NCBI GenBank assembly: GCA_003507655.1
Contig: DNUZ01000020.1
Location: 57,176 to 119,292, forward strand
Length of the DNA: 62,117 nt
Direction of reading: 5' to 3'
Origin: Lachnospiraceae bacterium
GTDB lineage: Bacteria > Bacillota > Clostridia > Lachnospirales > Lachnospiraceae
Made by a program: the position numbers and the translations under genes. Below are positions 17,711 through 27,085 of the stretch, piece after piece. Under the pieces are notes generated by a model. The model made no database searches. It was given only the letters and a program-made list of their open reading frames with translations, and was not told the origin of the DNA. Position 1 is the first letter of the stretch, and every line of letters begins with the position of its first letter.

Positions 17711-18219
17711 TGGAAAATTATAAATTTTTTAACGACCCTTATAAATTTTCAGGCAAGCATGCCCGTATGGTAAGCGAACTATGGTCATTAAATGACTATG
17801 AACATAGTTATTTTAAGCGATTGATAGACATCTATATCGTAGCTGCGATTCTGGGATTCAGAATTGACAGAAAAGCCAAAAGAGATTATGCACCGGTAGA
17901 ACAGAGAACCGTATTTGGGGAGCAGATGAGACAAGCATCAGAAGATTTGGAGTTCATCCTGCAGATGATGCTGTTATTAGAGCCGGCAGGGCAGGGAATC
18001 CATGAAGAGTGTATCCGGCGGGCGTTTAAAGGTGTTGAAACAGAAGAAGAGTTCAAACGCTATAATGAACTGTTTGAATCTTATATGCTTGGTGGAGTGG
18101 AAGAACTGTATGAAAGACTGGTACTTCAGAAAGAAGAAATAGATACAGATTACAGTGATGATAAGACGGCAAATCTGATGATGTTATTTGAACGGTTTGC
18201 TCCGAAGAAAACTTCCTAA
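17710..18219 (+). CDS. 169-residue partner of the DndD-like ATPase, unknown
   Basis: A soluble, largely helical protein starting MENYKFFNDPYKFSGKHARM. A conserved-looking stretch is LNDYEHSYFKRLIDIYIVAA at residues 27-46. Its ATG shares one base with the stop codon of the DndD-like gene (TAATG), so the two are translated together and probably bind each other. It does not resemble DndE in length or sequence, and I recognise no nuclease motif. It is the last gene of the operon; the tracrRNA promoter follows within 40 bases. Confidence 0.7.
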   Translation: MENYKFFNDPYKFSGKHARMVSELWSLNDYEHSYFKRLIDIYIVAAILGFRIDRKAKRDYAPVEQRTVFGEQMRQASEDLEFILQMMLLLEPAGQGIHEECIRRAFKGVETEEEFKRYNELFESYMLGGVEELYERLVLQKEEIDTDYSDDKTANLMMLFERFAPKKTS

Positions 18220-18255
18220 AATTTTTATAAAATCTCAGAATTGTTAAAAAATCAG

Positions 18256-18284
18256 TTTACAAAATATGGGAAAAACGGTATAAT
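18256..18284 (+). promoter_or_regulatory. tracrRNA promoter
   Basis: TTTACA (18256-18261) and a perfect TATAAT (18279-18284) with a 17 bp spacer place a start near 18291, just before the anti-repeat. Confidence 0.85.
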
Positions 18285-18290
18285 AAAAAA

Positions 18291-18386
18291 CGAATTATAC
18301 TATACCAAGAAATAATCGGTTATTGCAGTATGGTAAGCAAAACCGAAAAGCTCTAATCCCATTCTTCGGAATGGGATTATCTTTTA
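18291..18386 (+). ncRNA. tracrRNA of the type II-C CRISPR system
   Basis: The anti-repeat is at 18294-18328. Its first 23 bases match the plus-strand form of the array repeat at all but one position. The match then breaks (CGGTTAT against AGGGAAC) and resumes as TTGCAG, which pairs with the crRNA end CTGTAG through two G-U pairs. This gives the usual upper stem, bulge and lower stem. A nexus-like segment follows. The RNA ends in a perfect 10-bp stem with a TTCG loop (18355-18364 with 18369-18378) and a T-rich tail. It directs crRNA processing and Cas9 binding. Confidence 0.92.
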
Positions 18387-18471
18387 TATGGATTTTATAG
18401 GAATAGTAAAAAAGACAAATTTTTAGTACACAAAATGTTCCGCACAGGCGGTTCTGGGAGGAGAAAAATTT

Positions 18472-21400
18472 ATGGGAGAAATGAGTAAGACAAACATGGA
18501 CAGGCACAGGAGTTACCGGATCGGACTGGATATCGGTATTGCATCTGTAGGATGGGCAGTACTTGAAAATAACAGTCAGGATGAACCAATCCGTATTCTG
18601 GATCTGGGAGTTCGTATTTTTGAGGCAGCAGAGGTTCCAAAAACAGGAGCTGCATTAGCGGCAGAACGAAGAGATGCCAGAACTGCCAGAAGAAGGATCC
18701 GCAGAAGACGTCATCGTTTAGAAAGGATTAAGTGGCTGTTTGAAAGAGAAGGACTGATCCAAATAGATTCTTTTATGGAGCGGTATCATTCACCAAATCT
18801 GCCGGATGTCTATGAACTTCGTTATGAAGGTTTAGAACGAAAGCTCAGCAATGAGGAATTTGCACAGGTACTGTTGCATATTGCAAAACATCGTGGTTTC
18901 CGCTCGACAAGAAAGGCGGAGTTAAAAGAAGGGGACAATGGAAAAGTCTTAAAAGCAACAGAAGAGAACCGCAAACGTATGGAAGAGCATGGCTACCGTA
19001 CCGTTGGCGAGATGATATATAAAGATGCCTATTTTCATACTGAGTGTGCGTGGGCAGACAATGGATATCTGTTAACACCTAGAAATAAAGCAGATGATTA
19101 TTCCCACACGATGCTCCGGGCGCTGTTAGAAGAGGAGGTTCACATCCTTTTTGACAGTCAGAGGAAGTTTGGAAATGAAAAGGCGACTGAAAAATTAGAG
19201 CAGGAATATTTAGAAATTATGTTGTCACAGCGTTCTTTTGATATGGGACCGGGACAGCAGGCAGACGGAACGCCGAGCCCTTATGCAATGGAGGGATTTG
19301 GAAATAAGGTCGGATATTGTACATTAGAAAGAGAATCCGGCGAACGTCGTGCGGCAAAAGCAACCTATACGGCAGAGTTATTTGTTGCACTGCAGAAGAT
19401 CACACATATGAAATTGGTACATATGGATGGCACATCCAGATTTTTTACGGAAGAGGAGCGGAACATTTTATTAGAAATGCTTTCGTCCAAAAAAGAGATT
19501 AAATATGCAGCAGTCCGTAAAAAGCTGAATCTGCCGTTAGAAGAAAAGTTCAATACATTGAATTATAATATGAAGCGTAAAGGAAAAGACAATAAAGAGG
19601 AAGAAATTGATGAAGCTGCCATAATTGCTGCAACGGAAAAGGCAACTTTTGTCAGTATGTCCAATTGTTATGAATACCGCAAGAGGATTGGCGATTATTT
19701 AGATACCCTGCCGGAAGAAGAACAACAGGATCTATTAGATGAAATTGGAACGATTCTGACCTGTTATAAGAACGATGACAGCCGTATGAGTCGTTTGACG
19801 GAGGCAGGTCTGTCGAAGGAACTGGCGGATTCTTTGTTAGAGCTGACACCTGCGAAGTTCCAGCACCTTTCTATAAAAGCAATGAAAAAAATCATGCCTT
19901 ATATGAAAGAAGGTATGGTATATGATAAAGCATGTGAAGCAGCGGGCTATGATTTTAAAAATGATAATCATGGAAAGAAAATGAAGCTGCTAAAAGGCGA
20001 AAATATTACAGAAACCATTAATGAGATTACGAACCCGGTTGTAAAGCGTTCCGTTTCGCAAACGGTAAAAGTCATCAATGCGATCATTTTAAAATACGGA
20101 AGTCCACAGGCGGTAAGTATTGAGCTTGCCCGCGAAATGTCTAAGAATTTCGAAGAGCGAAGAAAAGCAGAGAAACAGATGGAAGAAAACCGTAAAAAGA
20201 ATGAAATGGCGAAAAAGGAAATTCAGGAACTGGGCAAACTTTCGCCGAACGGTCAGGATATTTTGAAATACCGTTTATGGCATGATCAACAGGGAATATG
20301 CCTTTATACCGGTAAAAAGATACCGTTAGAAGAACTGTTTCAGCCGGGATATGATATTGACCACATTCTTCCTTATAGTATTACCTTTGATGACAGCTAC
20401 CGGAATAAGGTGCTTGTTACTTCACAGGCAAACCGTGAGAAAGGAAACCGCACCCCATATGAGTATTTTGGTCAGGATGAGGTCCGTTGGAGTGCCTATG
20501 AAGCAAGAGTCAATCATTTTATCAAGGACTATAAGAAGCGTCGCAATTTGTTAAAACAGGGATTTACAAAAGAAGACCGCAGGGAATTCAAAGAGCGTAA
20601 TTTAAATGATACAAAGTATATTACACGCGTGATCTATAATATGATCCGTCAGAATTTAGAGATGGAGCCCTTGAATCGGGAAGACAGGAAGAAACAGGTC
20701 TTTGCTGTTAATGGTTCCATAACTTCTTACTTAAGAAAACGTTGGGGGTTACCAACTAAAGATCGTTCTACCGACACGCATCATGCAATGGATGCTGTAG
20801 TAGTAGCCTGCTGTACAGATGGTATGATCCAAAAAATTTCCAGAAGTACACAGTATCGTGAAGTCTTATACAAAGGACAGAGTCATCCGGATTATGAGAT
20901 TGTGGATGTGGAGACCGGTGAGATTATTTCTCTGGAGGAACTTTCGAGAGAAGAGTGGGATAAGTGTTACGGAGCACAGGTACCGCCGCCATGGAATCAT
21001 TTTAGAGAGGAATTAAAGGTCCGTATGGGAAGTGATCCGAAGAATGATCTGGATACACATCCGGATATGTACCAGTTATTCCGTTATCCGGAAGATGTCT
21101 ATAACAATATCCGACCAATTTTTGTGTCAAGGATGCCAAATCACAAAGTGACCGGTGCGGCACATGCGGATACAATACGAAGTCCAAGACATTATAATGA
21201 TGGCGGTGAAATCTTTGATGACAGTGGTTATGTATTGTCACGGACAAACATTGAAGATTTAAAGCTGGATAAAGATGGTGAAATTAAAGACTACTACAAT
21301 AAAGACAGTGACAGGCTGCTATATGAAGCATTAAAGGCACGATTAGCAGAATATGAGGGTGATGGAAAAAAAGCGTTTGCTGAGAAGTTTTATAAACCAA

Positions 21401-21957
21401 AAGCAGACGGAACCCAAGGCCCTGTTGTAAAAAAGGTGAAAACCTATAAAAAAATGTCTCTTGGTGTGGAAATCAATAAGGATGAAGCCGGAGTTGGACG
21501 CGGAATTGCCGAAAATGCAAATGGCGGTATGATTCGTGTGGACGTTTTCCGGGAAAATGGAAAGTATTATTTTGTTCCAATCTACATTGCGGATGCCTTG
21601 AAGAAGAGATTGCCCAATAAAGCATCAGTGGCAAATAAACCATATAGTGAATGGAAAGAGATGAAGGATGAGAACTTTTTGTTTAGTCTGTATTCGAGGG
21701 ATTTGATAGGATTTAAAAATCCAAAAGGTAAGAAAGTAAAGTGTAAGGATGGAAAGGAAATTGTATTGACAAATGAAATAGTATACTATGTCGGTGCAAA
21801 TATAAATACAGCGAGTATTTCTTGTAAGGCGCATGATAATCAATATGAGTTTGGAAGTTTTGGGATTCAATCTCTACAAGAACTAAAGAAATATCAGGTG
21901 GATGTTCTTGGAAATATAACGGAAGTTCGTCAGGAAAAGAGAAGAGGATTTCATTAA
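18472..21957 (+). CDS. cas9: Type II-C CRISPR nuclease Cas9
   Basis: An 1161-residue RNA-guided nuclease. RuvC-I is at the N-terminus with D20 in IGLDIGIASVGWAVLEN. The arginine-rich bridge helix (AERRDARTARRRIRRRRHRL) follows. RuvC-II has E551 in SIELAREMS, the HNH motif has D630, H631 and N654 in DIDHILPYS, and RuvC-III has H771 and D774 in DTHHAMDAV. All catalytic residues are present, so it should cut both strands. The size is at the upper end of II-C enzymes. The ATG follows GGGAGGAG. cas1 begins directly after its stop codon, and no csn2 or cas4 is present. Confidence 0.97.
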   Translation: MGEMSKTNMDRHRSYRIGLDIGIASVGWAVLENNSQDEPIRILDLGVRIFEAAEVPKTGAALAAERRDARTARRRIRRRRHRLERIKWLFEREGLIQIDSFMERYHSPNLPDVYELRYEGLERKLSNEEFAQVLLHIAKHRGFRSTRKAELKEGDNGKVLKATEENRKRMEEHGYRTVGEMIYKDAYFHTECAWADNGYLLTPRNKADDYSHTMLRALLEEEVHILFDSQRKFGNEKATEKLEQEYLEIMLSQRSFDMGPGQQADGTPSPYAMEGFGNKVGYCTLERESGERRAAKATYTAELFVALQKITHMKLVHMDGTSRFFTEEERNILLEMLSSKKEIKYAAVRKKLNLPLEEKFNTLNYNMKRKGKDNKEEEIDEAAIIAATEKATFVSMSNCYEYRKRIGDYLDTLPEEEQQDLLDEIGTILTCYKNDDSRMSRLTEAGLSKELADSLLELTPAKFQHLSIKAMKKIMPYMKEGMVYDKACEAAGYDFKNDNHGKKMKLLKGENITETINEITNPVVKRSVSQTVKVINAIILKYGSPQAVSIELAREMSKNFEERRKAEKQMEENRKKNEMAKKEIQELGKLSPNGQDILKYRLWHDQQGICLYTGKKIPLEELFQPGYDIDHILPYSITFDDSYRNKVLVTSQANREKGNRTPYEYFGQDEVRWSAYEARVNHFIKDYKKRRNLLKQGFTKEDRREFKERNLNDTKYITRVIYNMIRQNLEMEPLNREDRKKQVFAVNGSITSYLRKRWGLPTKDRSTDTHHAMDAVVVACCTDGMIQKISRSTQYREVLYKGQSHPDYEIVDVETGEIISLEELSREEWDKCYGAQVPPPWNHFREELKVRMGSDPKNDLDTHPDMYQLFRYPEDVYNNIRPIFVSRMPNHKVTGAAHADTIRSPRHYNDGGEIFDDSGYVLSRTNIEDLKLDKDGEIKDYYNKDSDRLLYEALKARLAEYEGDGKKAFAEKFYKPKADGTQGPVVKKVKTYKKMSLGVEINKDEAGVGRGIAENANGGMIRVDVFRENGKYYFVPIYIADALKKRLPNKASVANKPYSEWKEMKDENFLFSLYSRDLIGFKNPKGKKVKCKDGKEIVLTNEIVYYVGANINTASISCKAHDNQYEFGSFGIQSLQELKKYQVDVLGNITEVRQEKRRGFH

Positions 21958-22863
21958 ATGGGATATCGGAATATTAAAATCGAAACCTCCCAGCAACTTA
22001 GCATTAAGAATCGTCAGCTTTTCATAGGTTCGTCTGGTGAGGTACAGATTCCTTTAGAGGATATTAACAGTATTCTCATAGAAAGTCAGGCGGTGACGCT
22101 ATCCAGTTATTTTCTGCAGAAGATGGCGGAAATGGGGATTGCAGTGTATGTTTGTGACGAAAAACATTTGCCAAATGCAGTGCTTTTACCGATGGTACGT
22201 CATAGCCGTCATTTTAAACTGTTAAAGTGCCAGATGAATCTTGGAAAGCCGAAGCAGAAGAGGCTTTGGCAACAGATTGTAGTTAGAAAAATTGAGAATC
22301 AGTCAGCCTGCCTGAAGTTTCTAAATTTAGAAGGTGCCGAAGAGCTTTTAAAAATGTCAAAACAGGTACAGTCCGGAGACAAAACCAATGTCGAGGCGAA
22401 AGCAGCAGCTTTTTATTTTCGCAGACTGTATGGATTGGGATTTTCCAGAGGTGATGACCATATCATCAACTCAGCATTAAATTATGGCTATGCAATTGTC
22501 CGTGGGATGATTGCACGTTCGATCATTTGTTATGGATTGGAGCCTTCTTTGGGCTTATTTCATAGCAGCGAGTTAAACAGTTATAACTTGGCAGATGATT
22601 TTATCGAAGTATTTCGTCCGGTTGTAGATTTGCATGTTTCCAATCGTTTTGACATATCAGAGGTTAGCCGGGCATTAACGCCTGAAATAAAAAGAGAACT
22701 ATATGGAATTGTAAACTATGACATGTTGGTAAGAGGAGAGAAGCATATACTGAGTAATTGCATTGATAAAGCAGTTGCAAGTTACAGCAGTGCATTGCAA
22801 GGAAACCGTGAGGAGTTAGAACTTCCGGTATTAATGGAGTTACAGGTACATCGTTATGAGTAA
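21958..22863 (+). CDS. cas1: CRISPR integrase Cas1
   Basis: A 301-residue Cas1 that, with Cas2, inserts new spacers. The metal-binding residues are visible: E146 in [13 protein letters not shown]202 in [12 protein letters not shown], and acidic residues of [11 protein letters not shown] at 211-221. The N-terminal beta domain and helical catalytic lobe are of normal length. The start codon abuts the cas9 stop codon and the last eight bases overlap cas2, so cas9-cas1-cas2 form one transcript. Confidence 0.97.
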   Translation: MGYRNIKIETSQQLSIKNRQLFIGSSGEVQIPLEDINSILIESQAVTLSSYFLQKMAEMGIAVYVCDEKHLPNAVLLPMVRHSRHFKLLKCQMNLGKPKQKRLWQQIVVRKIENQSACLKFLNLEGAEELLKMSKQVQSGDKTNVEAKAAAFYFRRLYGLGFSRGDDHIINSALNYGYAIVRGMIARSIICYGLEPSLGLFHSSELNSYNLADDFIEVFRPVVDLHVSNRFDISEVSRALTPEIKRELYGIVNYDMLVRGEKHILSNCIDKAVASYSSALQGNREELELPVLMELQVHRYE

Positions 22864-23176
22864 GTTTATGAGGATGATTGTATTTTTTGATTTGCCGGTT
22901 GGTACGGCAAGAGAGCGAAAAGCAGCAACGAAGTTTCGCAATTTTTTGATTAAAGATGGCTATCATATGGTTCAGTATTCCGTATACTCCAGAATCTGTA
23001 ATGGAAACGATGCAGTTGAAATGCATGAAACACGGTTAAAACAGCATCTTCCATCAAGAGGTTCTATACGGTTATTAACTATTACAGAAAAGCAATACGA
23101 ATCTATTCATATTTTGTTGGGAGAAGCTGTCTTTGACGATACAAGCGAAGCGACAGAGCTGATTAATATTTTTTAA
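22856..23176 (+). CDS. cas2: CRISPR adaptation protein Cas2
   Basis: A 106-residue Cas2 with the ferredoxin-like start [20 protein letters not shown], including the conserved aspartate of FFDLP, and the VQYSVYSRI strand. It forms the dimeric core of the Cas1-Cas2 integrase. Its absence of fusion and the lack of a fourth cas gene place the locus in subtype II-C. The gene ends about 50 bases before the array terminator. Confidence 0.96.
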   Translation: MSKFMRMIVFFDLPVGTARERKAATKFRNFLIKDGYHMVQYSVYSRICNGNDAVEMHETRLKQHLPSRGSIRLLTITEKQYESIHILLGEAVFDDTSEATELINIF

Positions 23177-23229
23177 AAGATAGAAATTTTCTAAAAAAGT
23201 AGTAAAAATAGGAATTTTTTTAAAAGAGA

Positions 23230-23262
23230 AACCCCGCATAATCCCTATGGTTATGCGGGGTT
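23230..23262. terminator. Hairpin terminator between cas2 and the array
   Basis: A perfect 12-bp stem (23230-23241 with 23251-23262). On the minus strand it is followed by TTTCTCTTTT, which suits termination of crRNA transcripts leaving the array. On the plus strand it may also stop cas2 read-through. Confidence 0.8.
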
Positions 23263-23273
23263 GTTGCTGTCCT

Positions 23274-25879
23274 ATTATACCATACCAAGAAATAATAGGG
23301 AACTACAGCAATCTCGACCGTTTTCGGATCCTCGGCTTTATTATACCATACCAAGAAATAATAGGGAACTACAGCGTTCCAGTTGTTGGAGTTCCCGTTG
23401 TTGTTATTATACCATACCAAGAAATAATAGGGAACTACAGCATGCTTAATCTGAAAAGGAATTCTATTTCTATTATACCATACCAAGAAATAATAGGGAA
23501 CTACAGCTTTTAATGTGAAAACCTTAAAACGAGACAAATTATACCATACCAAGAAATAATAGGGAACTACAGCTCCCTCTGTGACTGTCTCCCGGTCTCC
23601 CAATTATACCATACCAAGAAATAATAGGGAACTACAGCTGTCGGCGGCGGTCTGTCTGCCTGTGCCGATTATACCATACCAAGAAATAATAGGGAACTAC
23701 AGCTCATTTTCTAAAAAAAATTTAGTTGCAATCATTATACCATACCAAGAAATAATAGGGAACTACAGCGCAAGTTTCTCCGACTGGTTCTCATAATCTA
23801 TTATACCATACCAAGAAATAATAGGGAACTACAGCAGCTCTTGGGGGTTTGAAGTGGGACGAAAAATTATACCATACCAAGAAATAATAGGGAACTACAG
23901 CCATAGATCAATCTTATAGTCCTGCATAAATATTATACCATACCAAGAAATAATAGGGAACTACAGCATGATGTGGAACAGACCATTGAAGTGTTCTATT
24001 ATACCATACCAAGAAATAATAGGGAACTACAGCCCGCTAAAAAGGTCTATAATGGACTTATAAATTATACCATACCAAGAAATAATAGGGAACTACAGCT
24101 TCTTTCTTTTAAAACATTTGCTAATTTATATTATACCATACCAAGAAATAATAGGGAACTACAGCCTTACAGTTTCAGGAATTGTACAGGTTGGAATTAT
24201 ACCATACCAAGAAATAATAGGGAACTACAGCGGTAAGGTTACAGAGGACAACGACGACCTCATTATACCATACCAAGAAATAATAGGGAACTACAGCTCC
24301 AGTTATACTTTGAGATAGAGATATCTTATTATACCATACCAAGAAATAATAGGGAACTACAGCTCCATTTCCGAGATTAGCGTTCCATCGCTGATTATAC
24401 CATACCAAGAAATAATAGGGAACTACAGCGGGATACTGATTGACCCGTGGCTTGTCATCATTATACCATACCAAGAAATAATAGGGAACTACAGCAGCTT
24501 TTTCAATATTTTTTAACTTTTTTATATTATACCATACCAAGAAATAATAGGGAACTACAGCTTTGCCATTTTAATTACCTCCTTGCAGTAAATTATACCA
24601 TACCAAGAAATAATAGGGAACTACAGCATCGACATTTACCCACAATTTCTTTGCACCATTATACCATACCAAGAAATAATAGGGAACTACAGCCATGTCC
24701 CTGCACCTCATAAAATGCCCTTGATTATACCATACCAAGAAATAATAGGGAACTACAGCAATTTAATGTTAATGAAGAATGGCTCCGTAATTATACCATA
24801 CCAAGAAATAATAGGGAACTACAGCGATTAAGGAGGATTAAGACATGGCGAGAGAATTATACCATACCAAGAAATAATAGGGAACTACAGCCACGGTATT
24901 AATGTAAAAAACACTGACGATATTATACCATACCAAGAAATAATAGGGAACTACAGCATAAAGATAATTCATCAGAATGTGTGCGATATTATACCATACC
25001 AAGAAATAATAGGGAACTACAGCGTACATATCACCAGCGCCATTCAGCAGCCAATTATACCATACCAAGAAATAATAGGGAACTACAGCACTCTTTAGGA
25101 AGTTTGCCTTTTTTAGAGTATTATACCATACCAAGAAATAATAGGGAACTACAGCATCTGTTTACTGTCCATTGTTGATTTTAGCATTATACCATACCAA
25201 GAAATAATAGGGAACTACAGCATTTAAATCCTCTCTTTCCTTATTTTGTGTATTATACCATACCAAGAAATAATAGGGAACTACAGCATATTTTACACTG
25301 TCGGTGTCGCTATAATGATTATACCATACCAAGAAATAATAGGGAACTACAGCAAGATGGATGCACAGGAAAAAGCGAAGGAAATTATACCATACCAAGA
25401 AATAATAGGGAACTACAGCATAGTGCTTGATGTAATAGCCTTTCCGACTATTATACCATACCAAGAAATAATAGGGAACTACAGCGTATAATTGTTTTCT
25501 GTGACAGCCTGTGAATTATACCATACCAAGAAATAATAGGGAACTACAGCGTTGCACAGAGGTCATAGCACCATTCATAATTATACCATACCAAGAAATA
25601 ATAGGGAACTACAGCGTTTTTTTATCCGCATCATTATCAGGGTTTATTATACCATACCAAGAAATAATAGGGAACTACAGCTACCGTTCTGAAATTGAGG
25701 GTAAGGCTCATATTATACCATACCAAGAAATAATAGGGAACTACAGCACATCCGATACCGCCGTTTTCACTTTTCCAATTATACCATACCAAGAAATAAT
25801 AGGGAACTACAGCTGCTACAAGTGGTGGCTCGTATGTGTTAGTATTATACCATACCAAGAAATAATAGGGAACTACAGC
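23274..25879 (-). CRISPR. CRISPR array, 40 repeats and 39 spacers
   Basis: Forty 36-bp repeats, identical as far as I can read, start at 23274 and recur every 66 bp (65 bp at four places). Spacers are 30 bp, with four of 29 bp at 23574-23602, 23639-23667, 25486-25514 and 25551-25579. The tracrRNA anti-repeat pairs with the minus-strand form, so mature crRNAs are read right to left. In that direction each repeat begins GCTGTAGTTCCC and ends TGGTATAAT, an extended -10 box, as in Neisseria and Campylobacter II-C arrays where each repeat drives the next spacer. No decayed repeat is seen inside the array. Confidence 0.98.
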
Positions 25880-26188
25880 TGTCAAGGGTGGTATGGGATA
25901 TTGGAATCATTATCCATACCCCAAAATAAAAAAATACCGTTGCTTAGAATTATATAAATTGTATAATACACTATTTTATCCAACTATACCTGCGGTATAA
26001 ATAACTAAAATTGCAAAAATTCACAAGCATTTACTTGAAAATCATTTCACAGCTCGCTTTCAGAAAAGTCCCACACCACCCTTTACAAAAACTTTCCCTA
26101 GATTTTACAAGCATCTGATAGCAACAAAAAACATGAATTTGCTACATTAGAAATAAGAATAAAAGACAGATGTGAAATGGAGAGCAGA
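25880..26188. other. Array flank without genes; candidate leader region
   Basis: An AT-rich non-coding stretch. TTGACA (minus strand, 25880-25885) touches the last repeat. A 23-bp sequence at 25880-25902 returns as an imperfect inverted copy at 26064-26087 (about 80 percent match), so the flank is bounded by inverted repeats. A weaker TAGCAA/TTGCTA pair lies near 26120-26145. The stretch could be the array leader, or the trailer if spacers are added at the cas2 end. Confidence 0.5.
25909..25943 (-). repeat. Candidate degenerate 41st repeat
   Basis: ATTATCCATACC at 25909 matches the repeat start with one base missing and lies exactly 65 bp after the last good repeat, the same period as a 29-bp spacer. 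The rest matches at about half of the positions. It also pairs with GGTATGG at 25891-25897, so a hairpin is an alternative reading. Confidence 0.45.
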
Positions 26189-26977
26189 ATGAAGGGAAAA
26201 AAGACACTCGTATGGGCACACAGGGGAGCCGGTAAATACGCACCGGAAAATACATTGCCGGCATTCCAAAAGGCAATAGAAATGGGAGCAGATGGAATCG
26301 AGCTGGATGTTCAGATGACAAAAGATAACCAATGCGTAGTCATCCACGATGAAACGATAAAACGTGTCAGTAATGGAACTGTCTGGGTAAAAGACAGCAC
26401 TTTAGAGGAGCTGCGACAATTTGATTATAGCAAAGGTTTTACAGAATACGGAAAAGTGCAGATACCAACACTGGAAGAAGTGCTACGACTGGTTGTACCG
26501 TCCGGACTGACCCTCAACATAGAACTAAAAACCGGAAAAATATTTTATGAACAAATTGTAGAAGAAGTATTGCGGCTGGTTTATCAGTATGGATATCAGG
26601 AAAAAGTAATCTTATCTTCCTTTAACCACTATACTTTACAGGAAATCCGAAAAAAAGATAAACATATTCAAACAGGGTTGCTCTATAGAGATGGAATCGT
26701 CAATGTATGTGAATATGCCTACCGGGAAATAGGAACCAATGCACTGCATCCGGCATTGTATAATACCCGGTATGAGGGATTTTACCGGCAGGCAGAAAAA
26801 TTCTGTCAGAAAATTCATGTGTGGACCGTAGATAAAGAAGTGGACATCCGGGAAATGTGCCGTAATCAGGTAGATGCGATTATAACCAATGATCCAAAGT
26901 CCGCCAAAAAAATCGTAGATGAATATGAGAATGGCAGTCTGGTTCCGGAGCTGGTAAAGAAGATGAAAAAGTTATAA
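26189..26977 (+). CDS. Glycerophosphodiester phosphodiesterase
   Basis: A 262-residue GDPD enzyme of the UgpQ type, which hydrolyses glycerophosphodiesters to glycerol-3-phosphate and an alcohol. The TIM-barrel active site is visible: H11 and R12 in AHRGAGKYAPENT, E38 and D40 in GIELDVQMT, and H53 in VIHDETIKR. LNIELKTG and the late VWTVDKE are also family features. No signal peptide is present, so it should be cytoplasmic. An ATG at 26177 is in frame, but the one at 26189 has GGAGAGC seven bases upstream and is preferred. It stands alone, with a terminator after it. Confidence 0.93.
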   Translation: MKGKKTLVWAHRGAGKYAPENTLPAFQKAIEMGADGIELDVQMTKDNQCVVIHDETIKRVSNGTVWVKDSTLEELRQFDYSKGFTEYGKVQIPTLEEVLRLVVPSGLTLNIELKTGKIFYEQIVEEVLRLVYQYGYQEKVILSSFNHYTLQEIRKKDKHIQTGLLYRDGIVNVCEYAYREIGTNALHPALYNTRYEGFYRQAEKFCQKIHVWTVDKEVDIREMCRNQVDAIITNDPKSAKKIVDEYENGSLVPELVKKMKKL

Positions 26978-26993
26978 AAAAGAAAGAAAAACG

Positions 26994-27034
26994 CCCATTG
27001 GTTTTTAGAAAATTCAAAAATCAATGGGTTATTT
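26994..27034 (+). terminator. Intrinsic terminator
   Basis: CCCATTG at 26994-27000 pairs with CAATGGG at 27022-27028, extended inward by T/A pairs and followed by TTATTTTT. It ends the phosphodiesterase gene. Confidence 0.82.
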
Positions 27035-27085
27035 TTAAATACGACAAAAATATGCCAGAAAAATATAAAAAAAGAATTAAAACAA

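Noticed and set aside
17710..18219. DndE as identity of the last defence gene
   Set aside because: It is longer than DndE (about 110-130 residues) and I see no resemblance in sequence.
21958..23176. Possible type II-A or II-B assignment
   Set aside because: No csn2 or cas4 is present after cas2, and the repeat and tracrRNA layout matches II-C.
23310..25843. Self-targeting spacers against genes in this window
   Set aside because: None of the 39 spacers showed an obvious match elsewhere in the window on reading; a computed search would be needed to exclude it fully.
23220..25957. Many open frames across the array on both strands, with repeated peptides such as NYTIPRNNRELQ or AVVPYYFLVWYN
   Set aside because: The 66-bp repeat period equals 22 codons, so any frame free of stops in the repeat stays open through runs of spacers. 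They are translations of CRISPR repeats, not genes.
5056..26188. Insertion sequences, integrase or att sites bordering the defence island
   Set aside because: No transposase-like ORF, no paired direct repeats and no tRNA gene were found at the borders.
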